Below are positions 1 to 9,710 of a stretch of 64,000 nt of DNA, piece by piece (position 1 is the stretch's first letter; every line of letters starts with the position of its first letter). Below the pieces are notes generated by a model. That model did no database searches. It had not been told where the DNA came from and saw only the letters and a list, made by a program, of their open reading frames with translations. Origin of the DNA: Mesorhizobium loti (GTDB taxonomy: Bacteria > Pseudomonadota > Alphaproteobacteria > Rhizobiales > Rhizobiaceae); assembly GCA_014189435.1 (NCBI GenBank), contig CP050293.1:4655001-4719000 (forward strand). The letters run 5' to 3'. The position numbers and the translations under genes are program-made.

Positions 1-276
1 GTTTGGGGACGGGAGAACATACTGTTCTTCAGGGGGCCGGTCCTCCAATCTCCATTCTATGATCCAGCAGTGATCGAAAAATGCGGCCAGCGTTGATGGG
101 GGCGCCCGCCGCCGCACGTGTATGCGCCCCAAAGATCCTCGCGGGTCGATCACCCCCCGTGGCATCGCATGTTCGATGCGAGCGCTGTCGCGTTTTTCCA
201 AGCCCATCATTTCCGCGTCATTTACGATCACCGTGACCAGTTGCCGACACAGCTGGAGTCGGTATTCAAACGATGA
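1..276 (+). other. Possible 3' end of an upstream gene, coupled to the next gene
   Basis: One frame is open from 97 to a TGA at 274-276 and ends with residues DQLPTQLESVFKR. The same frame is also open from base 1 to a TGA at 94-96, so this may be the tail of one damaged gene or two unrelated stretches. The TGA at 274-276 overlaps the ATG at 273 of the phosphodiesterase gene in an ATGA arrangement, typical of translational coupling, and this is the main reason to think something real ends here. I do not recognise the product. Confidence 0.3.
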
Positions 277-1284
277 AATGGCTTTGTTCGATGGGGAAAT
301 TATGGCGTGGAATCTCAGTTGCGGCTTTGCTCTTCGGGTCGGCTGTATTTTTCAACAATACGACGATGTTCTCACCTCGCTCTGAGGGGGAAACCGACGC
401 TGCTTGCGCACCGGGGGATGTCACAGCAATTCGATCGAACAAACCTGCGCAACGACACTTGCACAGCCTCTCGTATGTTGCCCCCGACACACGGGTATTT
501 GGAGAACACAATCCCATCGATGCGGGCTAGCTTTGAGGCAGGGGCAGACATCGTCGAACTGGATGTGCACCCAACAACCGACGGGAAGTTCGCTGTCTTT
601 CATGACTGGACGCTGGACTGCCGCACGAACGGCCACGGGGTTACCAGAGAGCACTCAATGGCGGAAATGAGGGAATTGGACGTCGGATACGGATACACGG
701 CAGACGCAGGCAAGACCTTTCCCTTTCGAGGGAAAGGAGTTGGCATGATGCCGTCGCTGGACGAAGTGCTTGCAACGTTTCCTCGCAAGAGATTCCTGAT
801 AAACATCAAGAGCAATGATGCATCCGAGGGCGATCTGCTCTCTCAGGAACTTTCGCGCATTGCATCGGGCGATCTGGCAAGGCTTATGGTGTACGGTGGG
901 GACAAGCCCATCGCCGCGCTGAGGCGCGCGCTCCCGGACATCAAAACGATGTCGCTTAGTTCACTAAAGGGATGCCTCATCCCCTATATTGCATATGGTT
1001 GGACTGGGGTTGTTCCTGCAGCTTGCAATAACATGGTCATCTTTGTACCCACAAATTTTGCAGGATGGCTGTGGGGTTGGCCTAACGTTTTTCTAAACAG
1101 GATGGCTTCGGCCAACAGCCTGGCCTTCTTGGTGGGACCTTATCACGGCGGAGAGTTTTCGACAGGCATTGATACTCGAGATCAGGTTCTCGCCTTGCCT
1201 GGGCATTACTCTGGTGGGGTGCTTACAAACGAACTAGAAGTTGTCGGTCCGGAGCTGAGGACAAGGCTCCAGTCGGCGCGTTGA
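273..1284 (+). pseudogene. Glycerophosphodiester phosphodiesterase, frameshifted near the N-terminus
   Basis: Family members hydrolyse glycerophosphodiesters to glycerol-3-phosphate and an alcohol. The reading frame from 273 encodes a membrane anchor (about residues 13-29, ISVAALLFGSAVFF) and reaches a run of five G at 386-390. The catalytic part lies in another frame: AHRG just after the run, then LENT, ELDVHPT and FHDWTLDCR, the usual GDPD metal and general-acid/base motifs. Removing one G joins anchor and catalytic domain into a 336-residue protein of normal layout. The start at 273 overlaps the preceding stop. It is either a genuine single-base mutation or a homopolymer sequencing error. 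The methionine at 307 in the catalytic frame is not a credible start because it would lose the anchor. Confidence 0.75.
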
Positions 1285-1383
1285 GCAGCTTCTCATAAGG
1301 GCTCCATTCGTAGCAAAAGGTCGATTGAGTCCAATTGGATCTCTGATTGCTCTCCGCCGACGGCATTGGCATTGGTGAGATCC

Positions 1384-2286
1384 ATGCGAATCTTTCTGAC
1401 TGGCGCAAGCGGCTATATCGGTCTGCACGTATTGTGCGAACTCCTTACGGCCGGCCATGAGGTCACCGCTCTGGTGCGGTCGCCTTTGAAGCTGGGATCT
1501 TACGCGCACGCCCCTAACCTGCGAATTGTGACGGCTGACCTCGCGCGACAACATCAGGTCCTACGGGCGCTGGCTGGGCACCATGTTTGCGTGCATGTTG
1601 CGCTCGTCTGGGGCCAGCCGGACGAAGAGCTTGAGCTCAGGGACACGGTGTTTTCCGCGAAGCTTTTCGACGCAGCGGGAAAAGCCGGCATAGCCCGTTG
1701 CATTTTCATGTCTTCGGTAGCAGTGCATCGCCCATTCGCGGAAGAGATGTCCGACGATGAGCGGCTCTCGGCGACTGACTACTACGGTGCCACAAAGGCA
1801 GCCGGCGAGCTTTTCCTCCGCGCGGCATGCACGGAACATCAGATGACTGGGATCGTCATCCGTCCGGGGCCGGTCGTCGGTCTGCCCGCATTTTCAGGAG
1901 GCTCCTTTCGCAGCGACCACCGCCTTGCTGGGATGGTAGCCTCCGCGATGGAAGCACGTCCACTCGAGGTCCTGGCGGGAGACGGACGCCAACTGTCGGA
2001 TGTGGCGACAGTCGCCAAGGTCACACGCATGCTCGCCAGCGCTGATAATCCGCATCCGGTCTACATCTGCGTTGACCGTGCGATTTTCACTTGGGAGTGG
2101 ATTGCGCAAAAGATAGTGGCGTGCGTGGGTTCGTCAAGCGAGGTGCGGGTCCTTCCACCAATCGGCGAACGTCCAATCCCTCGTTTTTGCCCCGCGCGAA
2201 TCGAGGAACTTCTTGGTGGGCCGAGCGACGCGAGCGGTGCTCTGACGGAGCACATACTCCACCTGATGCAATCTTCGGCTGGCTAG
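1384..2286 (+). CDS. NAD(P)-dependent epimerase/dehydratase (extended SDR)
   Basis: A 300-residue extended short-chain dehydrogenase. The N-terminus has the Rossmann nucleotide-binding motif TGASGYIG, and the YGATK motif near residue 140 supplies the catalytic Tyr and Lys. These proteins act in the cytosol on nucleotide sugars or small carbonyl substrates; the substrate cannot be read here. The ATG at 1384 is preferred over a TTG at 1366 because a GGTGAG ribosome-binding sequence lies just before it and the Rossmann motif then starts at the usual distance. It stands alone, about 100 bp after the broken phosphodiesterase gene, and appears intact. Confidence 0.8.
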   Translation: MRIFLTGASGYIGLHVLCELLTAGHEVTALVRSPLKLGSYAHAPNLRIVTADLARQHQVLRALAGHHVCVHVALVWGQPDEELELRDTVFSAKLFDAAGKAGIARCIFMSSVAVHRPFAEEMSDDERLSATDYYGATKAAGELFLRAACTEHQMTGIVIRPGPVVGLPAFSGGSFRSDHRLAGMVASAMEARPLEVLAGDGRQLSDVATVAKVTRMLASADNPHPVYICVDRAIFTWEWIAQKIVACVGSSSEVRVLPPIGERPIPRFCPARIEELLGGPSDASGALTEHILHLMQSSAG

Positions 2287-2954
2287 TCCGAGGGACAATA
2301 TCGGCGAGCCCAGTCAAGCGGAAGACTACAACTACCTAGGGCAAGTCGGCAGTGCAGCGAGCTACATTTCGGTACCAGTTATTTTTCACATCTTCTTTCA
2401 AGACACCTGTTACACGCGAATTTGGCTTACTTGGCTTATGGCTTCTTCGCATGTCTGGACTCTTGGCATAACTCAGCCGCACAGAGACATCTTCTAGGAC
2501 TACTAACGACGGGATGGGTTAGGTCATGACGGATATCGCGATCCTCGGAGTAGGAGCAATCGGGGGAACAGTCGCGGCATATCTGAGCGAAAAGCCCCCT
2601 CATAGGATCACTTTATGCGCGCGCTCCATATTTTCGGAGCTGATTGTCGAAACCGCTGAAGGGCGTAAGTCTATCGCACCTCGGATACTGAACTCGCCCG
2701 GTCGCGGTGAGGTGATGGATTGGGTGATAGTTGCGACCAAGGCCTATGATGTGACAAGCACGGAGCCTTGGCTCTTGGGTCTCGTTGGCCCGAAAACGCG
2801 TGTTGCCATATTACAGAATGGTGTTGAGCACGTCGCGCTGCAACGCGACAATTACGGTGTCCGTCTATCGACAATTAAACTGGCATATTTGGACAGTCGC
2901 CGAGTAGCGACAAGACGTCTATCTTTCTAATTGTCGTTTGACAAGGGGAGTCTT

Positions 2955-2979
2955 AGCGACAATCATTTTAATTGTCGCT
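2955..2979. repeat. Inverted repeat of the IS end motif inside the IS21 element
   Basis: AGCGACAAT and ATTGTCGCT face each other across a 7-bp spacer. The arms repeat the terminal-repeat core of the same element, and another copy of ATTGTCGCT lies near 3006. The probable role is transposase binding. A hairpin downstream of istB on the transcript is also possible, but there is no T-run. Confidence 0.55.
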
Positions 2980-3069
2980 GGCTGTTTATGATAGTGGCGT
3001 GAGTAATTGTCGCTAGCTATTGTCCCAGCGACGATTACAGCCCATGCGATGATGTGTTGCTGTTAAAGC

Positions 3070-3843
3070 CTAAGCCAAGATGGGAGTTTCCTCGTTGGTG
3101 GCTCGCCGGGCGGCGGAGCGCTCTCGATAACTTTCGCCATTCATTTCTATGATCGTGGCGTGATGGACCAATCTGTCCACCGCCGCCGCGGTCATGGCGG
3201 CGTCCGGGAAAACGGTGCTCCATGCTGAAAATGCATGATTGGCGGTGATGGCGATGCTGTGCCGTTCGTATCGATGCGCGATGAGTTCGAACAGGACGCT
3301 GGTCTCGGCTTGATCCTTCCTGACATAGGAAAGGTCGTCGAGTACGATGAGGTCGAACTTATCGAGCTTCTCAAGGGCGCCGATCAGGGAAAGGTCGCGA
3401 CGCGCAGTCTGCAGCCTTTGAACGATGTCGATGGTACGCGTGAACAAGGCCCGCTTTCCAGCATCGATAAGAGCATGGCAGATGGCCGCGATAGCGTGAC
3501 TTTTGCCTGTGCCGCTTTTGCCGAACAACAGGAGGTTGTCGCCGTTCTTGATCCAGTCTCCGCCGGCGCCGAGGGACAGAAGTTGCTGTTTGCGCACGCC
3601 TGGTGCGGCGTCGAAATCGAAGCTGGCGAAGGTTTTGCCAGCCGGCGCTTCGGATTGATCGCGATGACGCTGGATGCGGCGTGAGGTGCGCTCGGCGACC
3701 TCGATCTCCATCAGCGCAGCGATGGTTTTTTGGGCTGGCCAGCCGTCGCGGTCGGCAGTGTCGGCGATGCGCCGCCAATTGCGCACGATGCTGGGCAGGC
3801 GCAGTTCGGTCAGCAAGGAGGAGAGGAGGGCTGCGTCGGTCAT
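3070..3843 (-). CDS. istB: IS21-family helper ATPase IstB
   Basis: A 257-residue AAA+ ATPase that assists IstA in target capture and strand transfer. Walker A is GKSGTGKS near residue 108 and Walker B is LIVLDDLS near residue 170. The ATG at 3843 overlaps the istA stop (ATGA), the classic coupled start of this pair, and a GAGG sequence lies upstream of it. The longer TTG frame from 3858 is not needed. The length is normal for IstB. It ends about 230 bp inside the left end of the element. Confidence 0.95.
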   Translation of the reverse strand: MTDAALLSSLLTELRLPSIVRNWRRIADTADRDGWPAQKTIAALMEIEVAERTSRRIQRHRDQSEAPAGKTFASFDFDAAPGVRKQQLLSLGAGGDWIKNGDNLLLFGKSGTGKSHAIAAICHALIDAGKRALFTRTIDIVQRLQTARRDLSLIGALEKLDKFDLIVLDDLSYVRKDQAETSVLFELIAHRYERHSIAITANHAFSAWSTVFPDAAMTAAAVDRLVHHATIIEMNGESYRERSAARRATNEETPILA

Positions 3844-5354
3844 GGCCGTACCTCGCAAGCCGAGGGCAGAAGCCGATCGTAGGCTTCAAGATTTGGCTCT
3901 GGGATGGCGACCTCGCTCGACGAGTTCGGTTTGCTCGCGAACTCGATCTCAAGTTTGGCGAGGTCAGGCAGCCGGCCGGCGTCCAGGATTGCGTCGAGAC
4001 GATCGGCCAAGGTGATCTCAATGGCTTCGCAGGTCGAGGCCATTGCCAGCAAAGCGACCATTGACCGGCAGGCGTCTCTGGGCGGCAGGGCTTCGTCCAG
4101 AGCGGTCCAGGCGCGAGCGTAGGCTGCGCGCGGGAAGAGTGCTTCGCGGTAGACGAGGTATCGGAGGGCTTGCGGCTTGCGCCGCAGTGTACCGATCAGA
4201 TGATGATAATCGATCGAGTGGCCGCGTGCTCGGTCGGTCCGTGCGCGGGTCATGCGCATGACCGGGTCGGGGCCGAGGAAGCATTCCAGCCGGTCATCGA
4301 AGAGACGCACTTCGATCTTGTTGCCGATGAGCCGGGACGGAACGGAATAGAGGATCCGATCGACATTGATGGTGCTGTTGCGTGTCACCTTCGCCGTCAC
4401 CATCGCGAAGTCGGTGGTTCGGCGCTTGGGCAGAGTTTTGAGCGTCTCGCGCTCGGCCGCGACGGCCTTGGCGCGGCGGGCGTTGTGACGATCGCAGACG
4501 CCACTGACGAAGGCTCGATAGGCTTCAAGGCTGTCGAAATCTCGGCTTCGGCGGCGCCGGAGCCTCTGGTCGAGGCGGATCTTGATGTGGCCGTTGGCGG
4601 CTTCGATGCTACCGTTCTCATTGGCGACGCCGGGATTGTTGCGGGTGGGCTCCATGCCGTAGTGTCGGCACAGGTCGCCATAACGCTTGGTAAAATCGCG
4701 TTCGGCGTCGCGGTCGAGGTTTTTGAAAGCAGCCGACAGCGAGTCAGTCCGGTGTTCGCGCGGGACGCCGCCCAGCTTCCAAAGCGCATCCTGCAGGCCT
4801 TCGGCGACAGCTGAAAAGCTTTCGCCGCCGAGAATGACTCGCGCATGTTCCCAGCCGCTACAGGCCAGCCGGAAATGATAGAGGCGGTGCGGGAAAGGCT
4901 CGCCGGCAATGGTGACGCCGAGGCTGTCCGTGACGGTGAAATCGGACAGCGCCTGGCGGCCGGGATCATGGCGCTGAGGGAAGAAGACCTCCTTGTCTTC
5001 GCCGTGAAGGGCGCGCCATTTGGCGATGCGACGCTCCAGCGTGCGGCGGACGCTGTCGGGAAGAGCGTCAAGGCCGAGTTCATCCTGGAGGTCCTCGAAG
5101 ATCGTCACGGCCATGACACCTGGTATCCCCAGCATCTCCAATACCCGGGGCCAGACGTCCGTCAGTGGGTCGGTGCGAGTTCGCCAGGTTCGCGGCTGCT
5201 TCTTTTGAGACGGCAAACGCGGGTCTTTGTCTATGCGGCGTGCGGTGCGCGCGCTAAAGCCGGCGCTGGCTGCGGCGGCATCCTTGCTTTGGTGTCGGGA
5301 ACGGGAGGTCATGTAGAGCATCACCTGGCAGTCGGTCACATGAAGGTTTGGCAT
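3840..5354 (-). CDS. istA: IS21-family transposase IstA
   Basis: A 504-residue DDE transposase. An N-terminal helix-turn-helix region covers about residues 5-45. The integrase core has VTDSLG (D143), HRTDSLS (D204) and NGSIEAANG (E251), fitting the DDE triad. The C-terminal part has the Mu-transposase-like domain found in IstA. The start at 5354 (MPNLHV) gives the normal family length; an extension upstream to 5417 is open but carries no recognisable domain. It is co-transcribed with istB, with a 4-bp stop/start overlap. Confidence 0.95.
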   Translation of the reverse strand: MPNLHVTDCQVMLYMTSRSRHQSKDAAAASAGFSARTARRIDKDPRLPSQKKQPRTWRTRTDPLTDVWPRVLEMLGIPGVMAVTIFEDLQDELGLDALPDSVRRTLERRIAKWRALHGEDKEVFFPQRHDPGRQALSDFTVTDSLGVTIAGEPFPHRLYHFRLACSGWEHARVILGGESFSAVAEGLQDALWKLGGVPREHRTDSLSAAFKNLDRDAERDFTKRYGDLCRHYGMEPTRNNPGVANENGSIEAANGHIKIRLDQRLRRRRSRDFDSLEAYRAFVSGVCDRHNARRAKAVAAERETLKTLPKRRTTDFAMVTAKVTRNSTINVDRILYSVPSRLIGNKIEVRLFDDRLECFLGPDPVMRMTRARTDRARGHSIDYHHLIGTLRRKPQALRYLVYREALFPRAAYARAWTALDEALPPRDACRSMVALLAMASTCEAIEITLADRLDAILDAGRLPDLAKLEIEFASKPNSSSEVAIPEPNLEAYDRLLPSACEVRP

Positions 5355-6161
5355 CGAGCTCAAATCGTTGGTTGATTGAGCTGCGATACCACCCTCGACG
5401 CCGAACGGCTGGCCCACCCTGAAGGGGGGGCTTGAAATCGCCGCCGTCCGCCAGTGCCGCTTTCCGGTCGGGGCTCCGCCCCTCCCTTCAAACGGCGCTG
5501 GCGGACGCCCTAACCGGCCAAGATAATTGTCGTCGAACTGGCCAACTTAATTGTCGCCGCGCATCGCGCGTTTTGCTCCCTACCTGGCGGAGTCGATGAT
5601 TGTACCCGTCGTGGTCGACATGCCAGTTGAGCGATTGGGCCCGGGACATTTCCGCCAAGGCCGGACCGGTCGACTCGTGGTCGCTACCAGCACGCACGGC
5701 GAGGAGTTCTCTTCCTTGTTCCGGGGTACCAATATTCATGTCGAGACGACGACAGACTTTATTTCAGAAGCGTGGAGAAAGCTTGCTCACAATTGCGCGG
5801 GAGCTGTACCGGCTTTGCTCATGAAGCCCGCGTCCATCGTTCGCAGCGCCCCCATTGCCGCCATAATGCGCGAACTTGTTGAGGAGTGTGTCGCTGTCGG
5901 ACGTGCTGAGGGCGCGTCTTTCGACGCCGACTTTGCCGACCGGGTTCTGAACCGTTATCGCGACGGTCCGCCAGGAGCGATCAACTCACTTCATGCTGAT
6001 CGGATCGCCGGCAAACCATTGGAGATTGATGCACGGAACGGCGCCGTCGTGCGGTTTGGACAAAAGCATGGCATTTCGACCCCCGCAAACCGGATCTTCG
6101 TTGGCCTGCTCCTGGGGAGCACCGTGTGAACCGCAACGCTTTCCAACGCGCGAAGGGCCCC

Positions 6162-6899
6162 CTACTCCTTCATCTTAGTGGCTCCGAGCACAAGAATGGG
6201 TGGCCGCCGCAATTCTTTAGCTAACTCGGGTCGCTTCGCCAACGCTTCCTCAACCGGCCGGGGTTCCCCGAGGTGGTCTAGTCGAAACCCGGCGGCCAAT
6301 AAAGTCGACACATAGGTTTCGATTGTTCTGTGGAATTTTGTGACACCTTCTACAAACCAGTTGGTTTCTCGCTTCCCCTCGTCCTGGTAGCGGTCCACAG
6401 GCCAATGCTGCGCGTCGCCGGCACTTCCATTGACCCAGCCCACTGGATTAGCCGTGCAGATCGGATGCTCCACCGAGAAAACAAAGGCGCCTTCGGGCTC
6501 TAAAGCTCGAAAGATGCGCCGGACGGCCGCCTCATAGTCAGAAACATAATGCAACGCCATCGATGAGACTATGAGGTCGAACGAGCGTGATGCGAACGTA
6601 GCGTCTTCGATCCCGTTCACCAGGTAAGTTATCCCTGGGTCGTTCGTCAATTGAGCTGCTTCGGCAATCATGCTTTTCGAAGCGTCGATGGCAACAACAG
6701 AAACTGCACCAGCGCCGCGAGCAAAGCGCGCAAAATCGCCAAAACCGCATCCGAGATCCAGCACCCGGAGGCCCCCGAGTTCAGGCAGAACGGCACGCAG
6801 AGCTGGGACTTCCAAAGCCCCATTTAAACCGGTGTCGTTTCGCCTAAGAGCTTTGTAGCCTGCGAAAAAAACGGGATTATCATAAATGTTCTGCTGCAT
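6162..6899 (-). CDS. Class I SAM-dependent methyltransferase
   Basis: A 245-residue protein with the SAM-binding motif I VLDLGCGFGDFARFA near residue 45, an acidic motif II (VVAIDASKSM) and a motif near residue 110 (FDLIVSSMALHYV). This is the UbiE/BioC-like Methyltransf_11 fold. The substrate is a small molecule of unknown identity; the closest broad family includes methyltransferases of antibiotic and amino-acid modification. It is a single gene, convergent with the broken panE-like gene. A 42-bp piece of it, covering motif I, recurs at 10527-10568. Confidence 0.85.
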   Translation of the reverse strand: MQQNIYDNPVFFAGYKALRRNDTGLNGALEVPALRAVLPELGGLRVLDLGCGFGDFARFARGAGAVSVVAIDASKSMIAEAAQLTNDPGITYLVNGIEDATFASRSFDLIVSSMALHYVSDYEAAVRRIFRALEPEGAFVFSVEHPICTANPVGWVNGSAGDAQHWPVDRYQDEGKRETNWFVEGVTKFHRTIETYVSTLLAAGFRLDHLGEPRPVEEALAKRPELAKELRRPPILVLGATKMKE

Positions 6900-7242
6900 A
6901 TCTTGCCTCGTACGGTATTTACATCAACCGCTTGCTATTTGCGCGGACGGTCCGCGAATGGTTTCTTTGAGAAAGATGTCCGCGCCCACATCATCCACAT
7001 GTCAGGCGCACGTCGGCTACGGCTATGCACCAGCTGCAAATGATTTCGAAACCACTTTCATAGCTAGGGCGAGATCCTCCGAGCATGGAGCCCCGGACGG
7101 ATCCAGCACGTTTTTGGCGATCTGCTGGATGCGAGTCATCACCTCAACCGGTCGTACCGGTAGATCTGCCCTCGAAAGCGCCCATTCGCGGGATAATGTC
7201 GGCCTCCACCTTGTTAGACGCCAGCGAGGCGCTTCCGGTTTC
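6900..7242. other. Intergenic stretch without a recognised gene
   Basis: This 343-bp gap lies between the start of the methyltransferase gene and the end of the broken lysR gene. Only short frames are open, the cleanest being a 38-codon minus-strand frame at 7023-7139, which I do not recognise. No repeat, terminator or operator stood out. It may hold the methyltransferase promoter and remains of a lost gene. Confidence 0.4.
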
Positions 7243-7722
7243 TCACTGAGACAGCATGGCCGACGTTCTGGTGTCCAGTCTCATCATTTCAATGAACGCC
7301 ACCAGTGCAGCCGGGGGCTGCCGTCTACCTGAATAATAAAGAAAGAAGCCTTGATACGTGGGGCACCAAGGTTGAAGTGTGCGGACCAGAAGTCCCGAAG
7401 CCGCCGCTTCACGAATGTCATGCTCATTCGTGTAGGCGATGCCGACACCATCAAGCGCCGCTGCAAGCATTAGGTCAGGATCGTCGAGCACGACCGGTCC
7501 GTTGACGGCAACGCTAAACACTCGACCCTCTTGCTCGAACTCCCACCGATAAAGTTCGCCACTCGCGATCTGGCGATAGCCAATGCATTGGTGCTCAAGC
7601 AGATCTCGGGGGGTTTGGGGTGGTGAAAAGCGGGCAAAGTAATCAGGAGATGCGACGACGGCCGTTCGCAGATCGGTCGTGATCCGCACCGCGATCATAT
7701 CCCTGTCGAGGCTTTCGCCTAA

Positions 7723-9136
7723 CATTACAGTTGCGGTTTAGATTTCAGATGAGCTCGTCGAGCGGCCGCCTGATGGGCGCGCCTCCAGCATGACCATGCG
7801 ATGACGTAGGCGGGTTTTATGCGACGCTGGGCGAGTCTGATGGCGATGCGCCGGACTTCCTGGATAGACCAGCGGATCAAATCCTGATGGTCGGCATCCG
7901 CGGTCTTTTTTGGGGCGTCACGTCATTGGCGCGGTATCGGATCACCGCCATCATGGCGAAGGCCAGCATGACGAGGGAGACGTGGCGATGCCAGCCATGC
8001 CATGACCGGGTTTCGTTGTGATCGAGTCCGAGCTCGTTCTTGGCGGTCTCGAAGCTGTCTTCGATCGCCCAGCGATGGCCTTCAACGGAAACGAGCGTCT
8101 GGATGCCCGTCCCGGCCGGGCACCATGTGGTGAAGAATGCGAGATCACCGTCGCTGATATTGCGCCGGATTAGGAGGCCACGGGTCCAAAGCCCCGATTT
8201 CGTCTCGTTATATTCGTCGGCATCGAGATCGGCGAGTTCGCAGTAGGCCCAGTCATGAAGCCGCGCGCCTTTGGTGCCCTCACCGGCGGAAAGACGCTGC
8301 CATGCAGTTGGATCAAGATCACGGGCGATCTCCTGAGCTGTGCCGGCGACCGGAGGCTTACCCGACCAGGAGCCGAAATGGTGGTCCGATTTGACCCCAA
8401 GAACGTAGCCTTTGCAGGCTCGGCGCAGGGTTCCTTCGACGTCCCCGACGCCATACACCGCATCTGCGGCCACCCATGAAAACGGCACATCGGCTGCCAG
8501 CGCACGCCGTATCATATCGACAGCCAAGCCTGGCTTGGTAGCGAAGGCTATAGCCTCAGGAACATGGGTTGCTGCAAGCCTTGCCCGATCTCCGGTCCAG
8601 CTTTTGGGCAAGTACAAGGCCCGGTCGATAAAGGCATGACCGCGAGCGGACACATAGGCGGCGAACACACCGATCTGGCAGTTCGTTATCTTGCCTGCCG
8701 AACCTGTATATTGACGCGCAACACCGCACGACGTCTTGCCCTGCTTGAGGAAGCCCGTCTCGTCGATGACCAGGACCGCATCATCCGTGGCGAGGTTTTC
8801 TACAACATACTCTCGCACGATGTCGCGAAGTGCGTCCGCGTCCCAACGCCCGCGACCCAGAACGGCTTGTTGCCGCCACGGGCCGGGGTCACCGGCCGCC
8901 TCAGCGCGCATCCAACCTGTCTTACGCCGCTCGTCACCCAGCAGGCCGTCCAGGAAGAGGTTCGCAGAGGCTGCAACTCGCTCCTGCGTAAACAGTCCGC
9001 GCATGCGAGCCTTCACGTCACGCAGCGATGATGCCCAAAGCTCAAGCGTCGTCTCGATTGATGCACCTGTCATCCATGACCTCCGAATCATGGAGACCCA
9101 TAGATTCAGACCGTAGATAAATATGCAACTGTAATG
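7723..9136 (-). mobile_element. IS701-family insertion sequence, 1,414 bp
   Basis: The termini are perfect 12-bp inverted repeats, CATTACAGTTGC at 7723 and GCAACTGTAATG ending at 9136. They are flanked by the direct repeat CTAA at 7719-7722 and 9137-9140; a 4-bp YTAR duplication is the signature of the IS701 family. The element contains one transposase gene on the minus strand, frameshifted near its end. It interrupts a lysR gene. Confidence 0.92.
7725..9073 (-). pseudogene. IS701-family transposase with a late frameshift at an A6 run
   Basis: A DDE-type transposase with VLVIDETGFLKQGK near residue 105 and AADAVYG near residue 208, and an acidic C-terminal motif in WAIEDSFETAKNELGLDH. The ATG at 9073 has GGAGG six bases upstream. 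In the main frame it stops early at 7877, right after a run of six A on the coding strand (7906-7911). A shift of -1 at that run continues through WSIQEVRRIAIRLAQRR and KPAYVIAWS to a TAA at 7725-7727 inside the terminal repeat, giving about 449 residues, the family's usual size. Either it is mutated by one base, or ribosomal or polymerase slippage at the A-run still yields some full protein. Confidence 0.8.
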
Positions 9137-9710
9137 CTAACCTAATACCGGCGTCGAAACCATCCCGGATGATGTCTACGAAGTTGTTCGACGCGGCAAT
9201 TTCTAAAACGACATCGGGATATCTGTCCGCGAAAGCCCGGAATCTCGGAGCAATAATGCTGGCGATAACGGTGCGCGGAACGCTTAGACGAATCCTCCCG
9301 ACCGGATGTTCCCGGAAAGCATTTATCGACTCGACGGCCGTCTCGATACTGGCGAACGCTGGCGCGATTTGCCGCAGCAATGTTTGACCTGCCTCCGTCA
9401 AAGAGACTGTACGCGTCGTGCGATGTATCAGCCTCACCCCCAGTCTTCCTTCGATGGCCCGAAGAGAATGAGAGAGCGTCGAAGGCTTTAGGTTAAGCCG
9501 GGCGGCTGCGCGACGGAAGCTGCCTTCCTCGGCGATCGCCACGAAAGCCGCCAGTTCTCCGAAATCACCGCTTTTCATGATTGATGAATTTAAGCCATCA
9601 CCACGTGCGATGCAAGCTCGCTTATGCCCATCAATGGAAGACTGTAGATCATGTACGGCTGCGAGCCAGTGAACCGCCGAAATCACGGCGTACAGACAAG
9701 GGAGAATAAA

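Larger units (their letters stand above)
2839..5563 (-). mobile_element. Complete IS21-family insertion sequence, 2,725 bp
   Basis: The ends are TGCAACGCGACAATTA at the left and its near-inverse TAATTGTCGCCGCGCA at the right, so the element starts with TG and ends with CA as in the IS21 family. The flanks carry a perfect 6-bp direct repeat TCGCGC at 2833-2838 and 5564-5569, the target duplication. Further copies of the ACAATTA/TAATTGT motif lie inside both ends (for example near 2868 and 5524), the multiple transposase-binding repeats usual in this family. It carries istA and istB on the minus strand. Nothing visible is missing, so it may still be mobile. Confidence 0.93.
2526..6129 (+). pseudogene. 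2-dehydropantoate 2-reductase family gene split by an IS21 element
   Basis: The first exon-like part (2526-2838) encodes the dinucleotide-binding motif ILGVGAIGG and the conserved LQNGVEH. The second part (5570-6129) continues with RFAPYL, IVPVVVD and the helical C-terminal domain, including AEAWRKL-type residues (SEAWRKLAHNCAG). Deleting the element plus one copy of its 6-bp target duplication gives a continuous 290-residue protein of normal family length, reading VEHVARFAPY across the junction. PanE reduces ketopantoate with NADPH in pantothenate synthesis, but many paralogues act on other 2-oxo acids. As it stands, neither half should be functional. The damage is recent enough that both halves remain open. 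Confidence 0.85.
7243..9578 (-). pseudogene. LysR-family regulator split by an IS701-family element
   Basis: The N-terminal half (9578 down to 9141) has the LysR winged helix-turn-helix (about residues 5-64, including GSFRRAAARLNL and RTVSLTEAG) and the start of the effector domain, ending GFDAGIRL. The C-terminal half (7722 down to 7243) resumes with GESLDRDMIAVRI and runs to the normal end. Removing the element and one CTAA duplication restores one frame of 305 residues, typical for LysR. It was divergently transcribed from the dehydrogenase gene at 9711 and probably controlled it, so that gene has likely lost its regulator. Confidence 0.9.

Noticed and set aside
2880..2930. Natural end of the panE-like protein at 2930
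   Set aside because: Residues after about 2838 are coded by the IS21 end, and the true continuation lies beyond 5563.
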